The position numbers and the translations under genes are program-made. A DNA stretch of 45,204 nt from Streptomyces longispororuber (GTDB lineage Bacteria > Actinomycetota > Actinomycetes > Streptomycetales > Streptomycetaceae). Shown in pieces: positions 35,181 through 43,964 of this stretch. Numbering within the stretch: the stretch's first letter is position 1; the number at the start of each line of letters is the position of its first letter. The stretch lies in assembly GCF_014656095.1 (NCBI RefSeq), contig NZ_BNBT01000059.1, forward strand, positions 1 through 45,204, given 5' to 3'. A model generated the notes under the pieces. That model was not told where the DNA came from, ran no database searches, and saw only the letters and a program-made list of their open reading frames with translations.

Positions 35181-35196
35181 GGCCCCCGGGCTCCGC

Positions 35197-36126
35197 TCAG
35201 ATCCCGGCCGTACGCGCCGCCGCGTACACCTCGGCGGCGACGTCGATGAGCTCCTTGGCGTCGCGCACGCCGCTCTGGAGGTCGATCAGGATCTCGTCCA
35301 GGCCCACCTCGGCGTGCGCGGCCAGGTCCTCGACGATCTGCTCCACGTTCCCCTGGAACGGGGAGCGGTCGTCGCCGTCGTACGGCTCGGGCGTGTAGCG
35401 CGTGTTCACGCGCAGCACGGTCCGCAGGGGCCGCTCGCGGCCGCGCTCGGCGGCCGCGTCCCGCACCCGGCGCCACTGCTCGGCGAGCGCGCCGGCACCC
35501 GTGGCCACGGGCATCCAGCCGTCCGCGCGGTCCACGAGGCGGCGCAGGGCGCGCGGGCTGCTCGCGGGCAGCAGGACGGGGATGGGCCGCGCGGGCTTCG
35601 GACCCACCTCGGCGGACGCGATCCGGGTCAGCTCGCCCTCGTACGCCACCGGGTCCGGGCCCCACACCGCGCGGCACACGTCGATCAGCTCGTCGAGCAC
35701 CTTGCCGCGCCGCTCGAAGGGGGCCACCGAGGCCGCCGCGTACTCGTCCAGGGACCAGCCGGTGCCGAGCCCCGCCACCACCCGGCCGCCGCTGGCCGCG
35801 TCGAGCGACGCCAGCGAGCGGGCGAGCTGCAACGGCACGTGCAGCGGGGCCACCAGGACGCTGGTGCCGAGCACGGCCCGCTCGGTGGCCGCGGCGGCGA
35901 GCGTGAGCGTGACCAGCGGGTCGGCGACCGAGCGGTAGCTGTCCGGCCAGGGCAGGCCCGGGACGCCGAAGAGGCCCTGCGTGGGCGGGTCGGGGAACAG
36001 GACGCGCTCGAAGACCCACAGGCTGTCGAAACCGGTCCGCTCGGCGGCGCGGGCCACGTCGGGCACGTCGCGCCCCAGGTGGGTCCACTTCATCTGCGGA
36101 AGGCCGAGCCCCAGTCGGGTCGCCAT
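35197..36126 (-). CDS. LLM-class (F420-dependent type) oxidoreductase
   Basis: A 309-residue luciferase-like TIM-barrel flavin/F420 enzyme. Typical blocks are GLGLPQMKW at the N-terminus, SLWVFERVLFPD, the TPLVTLTLAAAATERAVLGTSVL-like cofactor strand, RVVAGLGTGWSLDEYAA and PIPVLLPASSPRALRRLVDRADGWMP. In Actinobacteria most such proteins use F420 rather than FMN, but the sequence alone does not settle the cofactor, and the substrate is unknown. It starts at ATG 36126 with AGGAGG 6 bases before it. It points toward davB but a shared role is not shown. Confidence 0.88.
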   Translation of the reverse strand: MATRLGLGLPQMKWTHLGRDVPDVARAAERTGFDSLWVFERVLFPDPPTQGLFGVPGLPWPDSYRSVADPLVTLTLAAAATERAVLGTSVLVAPLHVPLQLARSLASLDAASGGRVVAGLGTGWSLDEYAAASVAPFERRGKVLDELIDVCRAVWGPDPVAYEGELTRIASAEVGPKPARPIPVLLPASSPRALRRLVDRADGWMPVATGAGALAEQWRRVRDAAAERGRERPLRTVLRVNTRYTPEPYDGDDRSPFQGNVEQIVEDLAAHAEVGLDEILIDLQSGVRDAKELIDVAAEVYAAARTAGI

Positions 36127-36345
36127 GGATGTCCTCCTGCGTCGGTTCGTGGTTGAGCGGTGCAACGTACAACGAACGCAGGGGTGTGCAGGAGGCTGCC
36201 GATAGCGGCGTGGCTGGATCCGGCGGCCGGTGCGGGGTGACCCAACGGGTGGTGCGGGATGACCCGGCAGGCGGTCCGGAGCGAGCCGGTGGGCGGTGAG
36301 TCGGCGGCCGGTGCGGGGTGGTCCGGCAGGCGGCGCCAGGTGTGT

Positions 36346-36416
36346 GGTGTGTCAGTCCGGCAGCGGGGTGATCCGGCTCAGGCGGCGCGAGGTGTGTCAG
36401 TCCGGCAGCGGGGTGA
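36346..36416. repeat. 26-base direct repeat duplicating a gene end
   Basis: The same 26 bases occur at 36346-36371 and 36391-36416. The second copy is the last 18 coding bases plus stop region of the DUF5995-like gene. CAGGCGGCGC precedes each copy (about 36327 and 36379), so the event is a tandem duplication of about 45-50 bases. The 270-base gap 36127-36396 also holds diverged GGTGCGGGGTGA-type repeats. Confidence 0.8.
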
Positions 36417-37101
36417 GCAGCATCCGCCCCACCACGCCCACCGCCCCGTCGAGCCGCTCGCGCAACTCCTCGGCGACGCCCGGGAACGGGCGCAGCGTCC
36501 ACAGGGTCCGCGCGGCCGACCAGGCGCCGTCCCGGGCCCGCTCCAGGCTCCAGGAGCCGAGCAGATGGGTCAGCGGGTCGGCGACCTGGAACACGTCGGG
36601 GCCCGGCATCAGCTCCTCGCGGACCCGCTCCTCCAGGGCCACGAGGATGTCGCCCACGCGGTCGAACTCGTCCTCCAGGTCGGCCGGTTCGCAGCCGATG
36701 CCGCGGCAGGTGTCCACGACGGCGAGCGCCAGGTCGTGGCCGATGTGCGCGTTGATGCCCGCCAGGGCGAACTGGACCGGCCGTACGCCGGGATGGCGCC
36801 GGAGCTGGAACAGCGGGCGCCAGCACGCGGGCGGGCGCCGGTCGGCGGCCACCGCGTCCACGGCCGCCAGGTAGCGCTCGGCGAACCGGACGCCCAGCGT
36901 GGCGGCGGCCTCGGCGTCCGGGAAGGCCCCCGCGCCGACGTGTCGTCCGAGCTCCTGGGTCACCGCCAGGTACACGCGGTTGAAGACCGCCACGCCGTCG
37001 CCGCGCGCCCATGTCCCGTCCAGCGCGCGCATGCGCGCGACCACCGTGTCCACTCCGTGCGCCGGGTGCGTGCACTCGGCCAACCGCTCCAACCGCGCCA
37101 T
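36397..37101 (-). CDS. DUF5995-like protein
   Basis: A soluble, mostly helical protein of 234 residues with no signal peptide or membrane segment. The most conserved-looking part is the centre: FQLRRHPGVRPVQFALAGINAHIGHDLALAV (about residues 98-127), where the N-A-H-I-x-H-D-L motif resembles a metal or substrate site, followed by an acidic stretch EPADLEDEFDRVGDIL. This matches the actinobacterial DUF5995 group as I remember it; no reaction is known to me. It starts at ATG 37101. It lies 94 bases after the uracil permease on the same strand, with a hairpin between, so cotranscription is uncertain. Its 3' end has been duplicated downstream. Confidence 0.75.
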   Translation of the reverse strand: MARLERLAECTHPAHGVDTVVARMRALDGTWARGDGVAVFNRVYLAVTQELGRHVGAGAFPDAEAAATLGVRFAERYLAAVDAVAADRRPPACWRPLFQLRRHPGVRPVQFALAGINAHIGHDLALAVVDTCRGIGCEPADLEDEFDRVGDILVALEERVREELMPGPDVFQVADPLTHLLGSWSLERARDGAWSAARTLWTLRPFPGVAEELRERLDGAVGVVGRMLLTPLPD

Positions 37102-37123
37102 GGGGGCAGGGTCCCAGCCCCGG

Positions 37124-37145
37124 CCCGGCGGGCGGGGCCGCCGGG
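37124..37145 (-). terminator. Hairpin after the uracil permease
   Basis: CCCGGCGG (37124-37131) pairs with CCGCCGGG (37138-37145) around a 6-base loop, between the permease stop and the DUF5995-like start. Confidence 0.5.
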
Positions 37146-37195
37146 CGGGCGCTTCCCCGAAACGGGGGACGGCGGGCGCCCCTGGCTCGCGGGGC

Positions 37196-38626
37196 CTACG
37201 GCTCGGCGGGCGGCTGCGGCTCGCCGGGGTGCCGGGCGCCCCGCCCGTCCGTCTCCCGCTCGTCGTACGAGGACGTCCCCGCGTCCAGGAGCGGCTCCTG
37301 GGTCTTCAGGTGGGCGGGGGCGAACGCGCGCAGCACGTGGTAGCCGGTGATCACCACGAGGGTGCCGAGGGCGATGCCGCTGAGGGAGAAGGTGTCGGTG
37401 AACTTCAGGGAGACGTTGCCGACGCCGATGATGATGCCCGCGGCGGCCGGGACCAGGTTCAGCGGGTTGCGCAGGTCCACCCCGGCGTTGATCCAGATCT
37501 GGGCGCCGAGCAGGCCGATCATGCCGTACAGGATGACGGTGATGCCGCCGAGCACGCCGCCCGGGATCGCGGCGACGACCGCGCCGAACTTCGGGCACAG
37601 GCCGAAGAGCAGTGCGAAGCCCGCCGCCGCCCAGTACGCGGCGGTGGAGTAGACGCGGGTCGCGGCCATCACGCCGATGTTCTCGGAGTACGTGGTGTTC
37701 GGCGGGCCGCCGACGGCCGTGGACAGCATGGACGCGGCGCCGTCCGCGGAGATCGCGGTGCCCAGCTTGCCGTCCAGGTCGTCGCCGGTCATCTCGCCGA
37801 CGGCCTTGACGTGGCCCGCGTTCTCGGCGACGAGGGCGATCACCACGGGCAGCGCGACGAGGATCGCCGACCACTCGAAGGCCGGGGCGTGGAAGGAGGG
37901 CAGGCCGATCCAGTCGGCGTCGCCGACCGCCGAGAAGTCCAGGCGCCAGTGGTCGGTGACCTTGCCGGAGCCGTCCGCCGAGTGGATCCTGCCGAAGACC
38001 GTGTCGAGCACCCAGGACAGCGCGTAGCCGAAGACCAGGCCGAGGAAGATGGCGATCCGGGACCAGAAGCCGCGCAGGCACACCACGGCCAGACCGGTGA
38101 ACAGCATCACGAGCAGCGCCGTCCACTGGTCCTGCGGCCAGTAGGTCGAGGCCGTCACCGGCGCGAGGTTGAAGCCGATGAGCATGACGACCGCGCCGGT
38201 GACGATCGGCGGCATCGCCGCGTGGATGATCCGCGCGCCGAACCGCTGCACCGCGAGGCCCACCACGAAGAGGGCCGCGCCCACCACGAACACGGCCCCG
38301 GTCACCGTCGCGCTGGAGCCGCCCTGGGCGCGGATCACCGCGGCCACGCCCACGAACGACAGCGAGCAGCCGAGGTAGCTGGGCACGCGGCCGCGGGTGG
38401 CGAGCAGGAAGATGACGGTCGCGACGCCCGACATCATGATCGCGAGGTTCGGGTCCAGGCCCATGAGCACCGGGGCGACGAACGACGCCCCGAACATCGC
38501 CACCACGTGCTGGGCGCCGAGCCCGGCCGTGCGGGGCCACGAGAGCCGTTCGTCGGGGCGGACGACGGCCCCGGGCGCGGGGGTGCGCCCGTCGCCGTGC
38601 AGTCTCCAGCGCACGCCGAGATCCAT
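37196..38626 (-). CDS. uraA: NCS2-family uracil permease
   Basis: A proton-linked nucleobase importer of 476 residues with about 14 membrane segments. NCS2 landmarks are the QH motif of TM1 (GLGAQHVVAMFGASFVAPVL), the TM8 block LVAENAGHVKAVGEMTG with the substrate-binding Glu, and GGPPNTTYSENIGVMAAT, which is of the uracil (UraA) rather than the xanthine/urate type. I start at ATG 38626; ATG 38668 would add 14 polar residues and has no ribosome site, but neither start is strong. The last 40 residues are a hydrophilic tail. Imported uracil would feed salvage by uracil phosphoribosyltransferase, possibly including the PyrR at the other end of this window. Confidence 0.93.
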   Translation of the reverse strand: MDLGVRWRLHGDGRTPAPGAVVRPDERLSWPRTAGLGAQHVVAMFGASFVAPVLMGLDPNLAIMMSGVATVIFLLATRGRVPSYLGCSLSFVGVAAVIRAQGGSSATVTGAVFVVGAALFVVGLAVQRFGARIIHAAMPPIVTGAVVMLIGFNLAPVTASTYWPQDQWTALLVMLFTGLAVVCLRGFWSRIAIFLGLVFGYALSWVLDTVFGRIHSADGSGKVTDHWRLDFSAVGDADWIGLPSFHAPAFEWSAILVALPVVIALVAENAGHVKAVGEMTGDDLDGKLGTAISADGAASMLSTAVGGPPNTTYSENIGVMAATRVYSTAAYWAAAGFALLFGLCPKFGAVVAAIPGGVLGGITVILYGMIGLLGAQIWINAGVDLRNPLNLVPAAAGIIIGVGNVSLKFTDTFSLSGIALGTLVVITGYHVLRAFAPAHLKTQEPLLDAGTSSYDERETDGRGARHPGEPQPPAEP

Positions 38627-38745
38627 GGTGAGTTCACTTTCTGTGCGCGGGACGATCAGCGTCGACATGTTAATGCGACATAAGGACCAGGTCTCTTCGA
38701 GCCCCGCGCGGCCCGCCCGCTCACCCCCCTGGTCAGGGCCCTGTG

Positions 38746-38796
38746 CCCGGCCCGGCGCCGCCCCCCGCGGAGGAGGGTCCCGGCGGCCGGGCCGGG
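38746..38796 (-). terminator. Hairpin after the MFS gene
   Basis: CCCGGCCCGGC (38746-38756) is complementary to GCCGGGCCGGG (38786-38796). The loop is long (29 bases) and can itself fold. It begins 6 bases after the MFS stop codon on the minus strand. Confidence 0.5.
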
Positions 38797-38801
38797 GCCG
38801 G

Positions 38802-40022
38802 TCAGCCCTTCCGCTCCGCCGTCGCCGCCTCCGGGGCGCCCGCGCCCGCCGCCGGGCGGCCGTTCGTGCGCATCACCCCGGCGAACGCCATCAGCCCGCA
38901 CGCGAGGACCGTGACCAGGCCGAAGGAGGCGACCAGGCTGGTGGCGTCGGCGAGCGCGCCGATCGCCGACGGGGCGACGAGGCTGGAGGTGTACGTGATG
39001 GTGGCGACGCCCGCGATGGCCTGGCTCGGGTTCGGCCCGCTGCGCCCGGCCGCCGCGAAGGCCAGCGGGACGACGACCGCGATGCCGAGGCCCAGGAGCG
39101 CGAAGCCGGTCATGGCGAGGGCCGCGTGCGGCGCGGTCACCACGAGGAGGCCGCCGAGCGCGGCGCACGCCCCGCCCACCCGCACGGTGCGGACCGCGCC
39201 GAACCGGTCGACCACCTTGTCGCCCGCGAACCGGGCCACGGCCATCGTCAGCGTGAAGCCGGTGGTGCACGCCGCGGCCAGGCCCGCCGAGGAGTCCAGC
39301 ACGTCCTTGAGGTACACCGCCGACCAGTCCAGGCTCGCGCCCTCGGCGAACACCGCGCAGAACCCGACCGCGCCGATCAGCAGCGCCGACCTCGGCGGCA
39401 GCGCGAAGCGCGGCGGCGGCTCCTCCTCCGGGGTGCTGCGCAGGTCGAGCACGCCCTGGCAGACGACGAGGCCCGCCACGGTGAGCACCGCCGCCGCGAG
39501 GGCGTGGTGCAGCCGCGCGTCCGCGCCCAGGTGGGCCGCCACGGTGCCGCCCGCCGAGCCGATCAGGGCGCCCGCGCTCCACATGCCGTGCAGCCCCGAC
39601 ATGATGGACTTCTCCAGGCGGTTCTCGACCTCGACGCCCAGCGCGTTCATCGCGACGTCCGCCATCCCGGAGGTCGCGCCGTACACGAAGAGGGCCGCGC
39701 ACAGCGTGACCATGTTCGGCGCGAGCGAGGGCAGCGTCAGCGCCAGCGTCCACAGCGCGAGCAGCCCGCGCAGCGCCGTACGGGCGCCGAAGCGGTGGCT
39801 CACCCAGCCCGCCAGCGGCATCGCGAGCGAGGCGCCGATCGCCGGGAAGGCGAGCGCCAGGCCGAGCATGCCGGCGCTGACGCCCGCGTGGTCCTGGATC
39901 CACGGCACCCGGGTCGCGAACGACCCGGCGACCGCTCCGTGCACGCAGAAGACGACCGCCACGGCCAGCCGCGCCCGGCTCAACCGTTCCTTGCTGTACG
40001 CCACTTGGCCCTGCCCACTCAT
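38802..40022 (-). CDS. MFS transporter
   Basis: A 406-residue major facilitator protein with about 12 membrane segments. TM1 carries VAVVFCVHGAVAGSFATRVPWIQDHAGV, followed by SHRFGARTALRG, the usual cytoplasmic TM2-3 loop, and a second half opening with SALLIGAVGFCAVFAEGASLDWSAVYL. It resembles the sugar/drug efflux-like MFS proteins often found beside ROK regulators. I start at ATG 40022, 8 bases after GGAGGGG, rather than at the GTG 40031 that overlaps that ribosome site. It is divergent from a ROK regulator, and an inverted repeat in the shared region probably lets that protein control it. The substrate is unknown. Confidence 0.9.
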   Translation of the reverse strand: MSGQGQVAYSKERLSRARLAVAVVFCVHGAVAGSFATRVPWIQDHAGVSAGMLGLALAFPAIGASLAMPLAGWVSHRFGARTALRGLLALWTLALTLPSLAPNMVTLCAALFVYGATSGMADVAMNALGVEVENRLEKSIMSGLHGMWSAGALIGSAGGTVAAHLGADARLHHALAAAVLTVAGLVVCQGVLDLRSTPEEEPPPRFALPPRSALLIGAVGFCAVFAEGASLDWSAVYLKDVLDSSAGLAAACTTGFTLTMAVARFAGDKVVDRFGAVRTVRVGGACAALGGLLVVTAPHAALAMTGFALLGLGIAVVVPLAFAAAGRSGPNPSQAIAGVATITYTSSLVAPSAIGALADATSLVASFGLVTVLACGLMAFAGVMRTNGRPAAGAGAPEAATAERKG

Positions 40023-40066
40023 GCGCTCCACCCCTCCACGGTCCCGGTCGGACCGGCCGCAGTAAA

Positions 40067-40089
40067 CTATCAGGAACCCTGCCTGATAG
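40067..40089. promoter_or_regulatory. Likely ROK operator between MFS and ROK genes
   Basis: CTATCAGG (40067-40074) and CCTGATAG (40082-40089) form a perfect 8-base inverted repeat around 7 bases, in an A/T-richer patch (AGTAAACTATCAGG) of the 150-base divergent region. The nested CAGG-AAC-CCTG adds a second symmetry. Placement between a transporter and a regulator gene is typical of an autoregulated operator. Confidence 0.7.
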
Positions 40090-40172
40090 AAGAGAGGCGG
40101 GAAACCGAATATCGCGCGCGACCGCGCGGCCGCCCCGGCGGACCGGCGTGAGCGCTGTGGAAGGATCCGGCC

Positions 40173-41345
40173 ATGCCCGCATCACCGAGCACCGCACGGG
40201 CCATCAACGACCGGCTCGCGCTGCGCCTGCTGCAGCGCGAGGGCCCGCTGACGGCGGGGCAGTTGAAGGAGCTCACCGGCCTGTCCCGGCCCTCCGTCGC
40301 CGACCTCGTCGAGCGGCTGCGGGACGCCGGCCTGATCACGGTGGTCGGCGAGGCGGGGGAGCGCCGCCGGGGCCCGAACGCGCGCCTGTACGGGATAGTC
40401 GCCGACCGCGCCCACCTGGCCGCCCTCGACGTCCGCACCGAGAGCGTGGCCGTCGTCGTCGCCGACCTGCTCGGCCGGCCGCTCGCCGAGGCCTCGCTGC
40501 CCATGGGCGACGGCACCGGCACGGGGCGCGCCGTCGAGCGGGCCGTCGCCCTGGTCGAGCGCACCGCGGCCGCGGGCGGCGCCACCCGGCTGCACACCGT
40601 CGGCGTCGGCGCCCCCGGCCTCATCGACCCGGCCACCGGGGACCTGCGCGACTCGGCGGGCCTGCCGGCCTGGCACCGGCGCCTGGTGACCGCGCTGACG
40701 GAGCGGCTGCCCGCGCGCGTCCTGGTGGAGAACGAGACCAACCTCGCGGCGCGCGCCGAGCAGCGCGACGGCGCCGCCCACGACCGGGACACCTTCGTGC
40801 TCCTGTGGCTCGGCGCGGGCGCGGGCGCGGCCGTCGTGCTGGACGGGGTGCTGCGCAGGGGCGCCTCGGGCGGCGCCGGCGAGATCGGCTTCCTGCCGGT
40901 GCCCGGCACGGACGGCCTGCCGACGGCGACCGCCTGCGACGGCGGCTTCCACTCGCTCGCCGGGTCCGCGGCGGTGGCCGACCTCGCGGCCGGCCACGGC
41001 CTGAAGGCCGAGCCGGAGCCGGGCGAGCTGCCCGCGGCCGCGCTGGTGCGGTACGCCGTCGACACCGGTCACGCGCCGTTCCTGGCCGCGCTCGCGGACC
41101 GGGTGGCCATCGGCGCGGCGTCCGTCGCGGCCGTGCTCGACCCGGGGTGCCGGGGGATCGACGGGGAGCTGGGGCGGGCGGGCGGCGAGGCCCTGGCCGC
41201 GCGCGTGGCCGAGCGGGTCGCCGTGATGTCGCCGCTGCGCACGGAGGTGCGGGCCAGCGCGCTGGGCGGCGCGGCGGTGCTGCGGGGCGCCCTGCTCACG
41301 GCCCGGGACGCGGCGCAGGAGGAGCTGTTCGCGACGGGGGCGTGA
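40173..41345 (+). CDS. ROK-family transcription regulator
   Basis: A 390-residue ROK protein with an N-terminal winged helix (about residues 8-62; RLALRLLQREGPLTAGQLKELTGLSRPSVADLVERL) and a sugar-kinase-like C-terminal part. The kinase features are degraded: the DxGxT phosphate loop is DVRTES, the catalytic NDxN is NETN, and the zinc motif CxCGxxGC is missing (region TACDGGFHSLAGS). It is therefore a regulator rather than a kinase. GAGAPG-type (VGVGAPGLIDPATG) and GASGGAGEIGF motifs remain, so it may still bind a sugar. It starts at ATG 40173 and likely controls the divergent MFS gene through the CTATCAGG inverted repeat. Confidence 0.92.
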   Translation: MPASPSTARAINDRLALRLLQREGPLTAGQLKELTGLSRPSVADLVERLRDAGLITVVGEAGERRRGPNARLYGIVADRAHLAALDVRTESVAVVVADLLGRPLAEASLPMGDGTGTGRAVERAVALVERTAAAGGATRLHTVGVGAPGLIDPATGDLRDSAGLPAWHRRLVTALTERLPARVLVENETNLAARAEQRDGAAHDRDTFVLLWLGAGAGAAVVLDGVLRRGASGGAGEIGFLPVPGTDGLPTATACDGGFHSLAGSAAVADLAAGHGLKAEPEPGELPAAALVRYAVDTGHAPFLAALADRVAIGAASVAAVLDPGCRGIDGELGRAGGEALAARVAERVAVMSPLRTEVRASALGGAAVLRGALLTARDAAQEELFATGA

Positions 41346-41400
41346 GAGGCCCGACCGAAGCCCCTGAAGCAGCCGGCCCCGGGCCCCCGACGAGCCGAAG

Positions 41401-41432
41401 GCCCCGGCCCGCGGGGAGGAGCGGGCCGGGGC
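41401..41432 (+). terminator. Terminator after the ROK gene
   Basis: GCCCCGGCCCGC (41401-41412) pairs perfectly with 41421-41432 around an 8-base loop, 55 bases after the stop codon. Confidence 0.75.
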
Positions 41433-41491
41433 GGGGTGGAAGCCCGGCGGCGGGGCAAGGGCACGTTCTTCCCGCCGCCGGGCGTCTGCGG

Positions 41492-41526
41492 GAGGGGGCG
41501 GGGGAGCGGCTCCCCCGGGCCCCCTC
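41492..41526 (-). terminator. Terminator after the chitinase gene
   Basis: An inner stem GGGGGAG-CGG-CTCCCCC (41500-41516) is extended by GAGGGGG/CCCCCTC (41492-41498 with 41520-41526). It lies 25 bases beyond the chitinase stop. Confidence 0.75.
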
Positions 41527-41550
41527 GGTCACGGGTGCCCGGTCAGGGCG

Positions 41551-43869
41551 TCAGCAGGCTCCCAGGTCCTGCCAGACCCCCCACTGCCCGGTGGAGCCGG
41601 GCTCCTCGCCCTTCGTCCACCACTTGGCCTTCCAGGTGTGCGCCTTGTGGGACACGGTCGTCCCGGAGCCGTACTCCGAGGTCGCGCTCCACGCGGGCGC
41701 GGTGCACTTCCCGGGCGGGTCCGTCGGCCCGGGCGGATCGGTCGGACCGCCGCCGGGCTCGACCACGGTGGTGCCGCGGGCCAGGTCACCGGCGAGCGCG
41801 TACGTCGTGCCGCCGATGGTCACGGTCCAGTTGGAGGGGGTCGACACCGGCAGGTAGTAGTTGAAGGACAGGTCCACGGACGCGCCGGGCGCCAGCGTCT
41901 GCCAGGCCGGGAGCTTCAGCGAGACCCGGTGGAAGTCGCCCTTCAGGCCGCCGACGTTGTTCCCGGTGTGGCCGCTGCTGATCACCTTCGTGCCGAAGCC
42001 GGACTGGTCGGAGGCGTTGGCCGGGGCGGAGGTGGAGTAGTCGAACTGGAACTCCGTGCCGCCGGGCAGCGTCGTCCTCGTGTTGTTGGTGATCTTCAGC
42101 TTCGGCGTGATCGGGTAGTTGGAGTCGCCGAGCTTGAAGTCGCCGAACTCCACGCCGATGTCCACGGCCTTGGCCGGCAGCTCCTTGCCCGCCACCTTCG
42201 CGCCGTACGGGGTGGCCGACTTGAACTTCTCGTACATCGCCGTCGTCAGCGTGTCGCCGATCTCGTACTGGCCCTTGGCGGCGTTGTACCCGTAGTCACC
42301 GGCCAGCTCCCAGACCATCGTGCCGCCGATGCCCTTGTCGACCACGTAGTCGGCCTTGGCCTTCACCGACTGCTCGTCCTCGGTGGACAGGAAGACCTTC
42401 TTGTCGGCGTTCCACAGCCAGGGCGCGACCAGCGTCGAGTCGTACTTGCGCGCGTAGGTGCCGGTGAGCTTGGTGTCGGCGGGGAAGCCGTACTTGGTCA
42501 CGTAGTCCCCGACGACGCCCTTCTCCAGGTTCTTCGCGTGCCACATCGGGTTCGAACCGGCCGGGGACTCCTTGCCGTTGTCGTCCTTGTCGTGCCACAG
42601 GTTGTCGATGCCGACGGCGCCGTCACCGCACTTGGTCAGGCCGGACCCGGCCGGGCAGTTCGTCGTGGCCGCCTTGCCCCACAGCCCGTCGGTGCCGCCC
42701 TGCACGTTCTTGAAGCCGCGCGTGTAGTACGGCAGGCCGATGTTGATCCGGCCCGCGGGCATCGAGCCGCGGAAGTAGTGGTAGGCCCAGTCGGTGTTGA
42801 GGTAGCCGAGGCCGCCGTACTGCTGGCTGCCGTACACGCCCGCCGCGGCCAGCTCGGAGTCCTTGCCGTCGTCGTACAGCGAGGCGTTGGGGCCGACGTG
42901 CTCGTTCCAGGCGCCGTGCAGGTCGTACGACATGATGTTGACGTAGTCCAGGTACTTCTGGACCTGGAAGGTCTCCATGCCGCGCAGCAGGTAGCCGGAG
43001 GAGGGGGCCGCCACCGTGAGCAGGTAGTGCCTGCCGTCGGCCGCGCCCGCCCGGTCGAGCTTCTGGCGCAGCGTCTTCATCAGCGCGGCGTAGCCCTTGA
43101 CCAGGCCCGCGCGGCGGCCGTTGGCGAGCTGCCAGTCCAGCGGGTTGCCCGCGTCCTTCATGGTCGTCGGGTACTCGTAGTCGATGTCGACGCCGTTGAA
43201 GCCGTACTTCTTGATGAACGCGACGGTCGAGTCGGCGAAGGTGTCGATGCCCGCCTGGTTCACCGAGCCGTCGGCGTTGGTGGCCATCGAGTAGAAGCCG
43301 CCGGAGTTCACGCGCTTGCCGTCGTCGCCGAAGTAGCCGCCGGTCTCGGCCCAGCCGCCCACGGAGACCAGGGTCTTCACGTCCGGGTGCTTCTTCTTGA
43401 ACTTGTTCAGGAGGTTGAAGTGGCCCTTGTAGGAGAAGCCCGGGTCCATCTCGGCGCCCGCGACCCCCGGCCAGGTCATGCCGGTGGCGGGGTTCTTCTC
43501 GCCGTCGGAGCCGACGGAGATCTTGTGGTCCTTGCCGATGTGCGCGAAGGCGTAGTTGAGGTGGGTGACCTTGTCCCAGGGGATGTCGGAGGCGAGGTAG
43601 GCGGGCTCGCCGTTCTTGCCGGTGCGCCAGCCGGTGAAGTAGCCGATGACGCGGCGCTGGTGGTCGGCGCCCATCTTCTCGCGGCCGTCGGCGTCGTAGA
43701 CGGAACAGTAGGGGACGTCGACGCCTGGTGTGCTGTACAGGCCGTCGGGTCTGCAGGACGCGTTGTCCGCGGCGTGCGAGGTCGTCGCGGTGAGCGTGCT
43801 CAGGAGCAGACCGGCGGCGGCGGTGCCGGCGGCCAGGAGCGTGACTCTCGCGCGTGTGGGGGTGGGCAC
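41551..43869 (-). CDS. Secreted multidomain chitinase, GH18
   Basis: An endo-type chitinase that cuts beta-1,4 GlcNAc links outside the cell. The 772-residue precursor has a signal peptide (cut about residue 33, ATTSHA-AD), a GH18 barrel at about 70-540 with SVGGW, the catalytic FNGVDIDYE (acid Glu232) and MSYDLHG, a beta-sandwich domain at about 550-700, a Pro/Thr/Gly linker (PTDPPGPTDPPG), and a C-terminal CBM5/12-type chitin-binding domain with AKWWTKGEEPG. The usual first Asp of DxxDxDxE is Asn225. The start is GTG 43869 with AGGAGG 6 bases upstream. Its promoter carries two DasR/chi-type direct repeats, so induction by chitin sugars is expected. Confidence 0.96.
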   Translation of the reverse strand: MPTPTRARVTLLAAGTAAAGLLLSTLTATTSHAADNASCRPDGLYSTPGVDVPYCSVYDADGREKMGADHQRRVIGYFTGWRTGKNGEPAYLASDIPWDKVTHLNYAFAHIGKDHKISVGSDGEKNPATGMTWPGVAGAEMDPGFSYKGHFNLLNKFKKKHPDVKTLVSVGGWAETGGYFGDDGKRVNSGGFYSMATNADGSVNQAGIDTFADSTVAFIKKYGFNGVDIDYEYPTTMKDAGNPLDWQLANGRRAGLVKGYAALMKTLRQKLDRAGAADGRHYLLTVAAPSSGYLLRGMETFQVQKYLDYVNIMSYDLHGAWNEHVGPNASLYDDGKDSELAAAGVYGSQQYGGLGYLNTDWAYHYFRGSMPAGRINIGLPYYTRGFKNVQGGTDGLWGKAATTNCPAGSGLTKCGDGAVGIDNLWHDKDDNGKESPAGSNPMWHAKNLEKGVVGDYVTKYGFPADTKLTGTYARKYDSTLVAPWLWNADKKVFLSTEDEQSVKAKADYVVDKGIGGTMVWELAGDYGYNAAKGQYEIGDTLTTAMYEKFKSATPYGAKVAGKELPAKAVDIGVEFGDFKLGDSNYPITPKLKITNNTRTTLPGGTEFQFDYSTSAPANASDQSGFGTKVISSGHTGNNVGGLKGDFHRVSLKLPAWQTLAPGASVDLSFNYYLPVSTPSNWTVTIGGTTYALAGDLARGTTVVEPGGGPTDPPGPTDPPGKCTAPAWSATSEYGSGTTVSHKAHTWKAKWWTKGEEPGSTGQWGVWQDLGAC

Positions 43870-43964
43870 GTGGTTCCTCCTGGGGAGGGTGGTGTCACAC
43901 AACGAACGGGGACGGCGGCCCGAGGCGTGCACACCGGGCGGGCCACTCCTCGGAGGTGACGCAG

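Noticed and set aside
38627..38700. Second PyrR-binding loop before the uracil permease
   Set aside because: GTCCCGCGC...GAAAG looks similar at its ends but the central GAGGC of the PyrR loop is missing.
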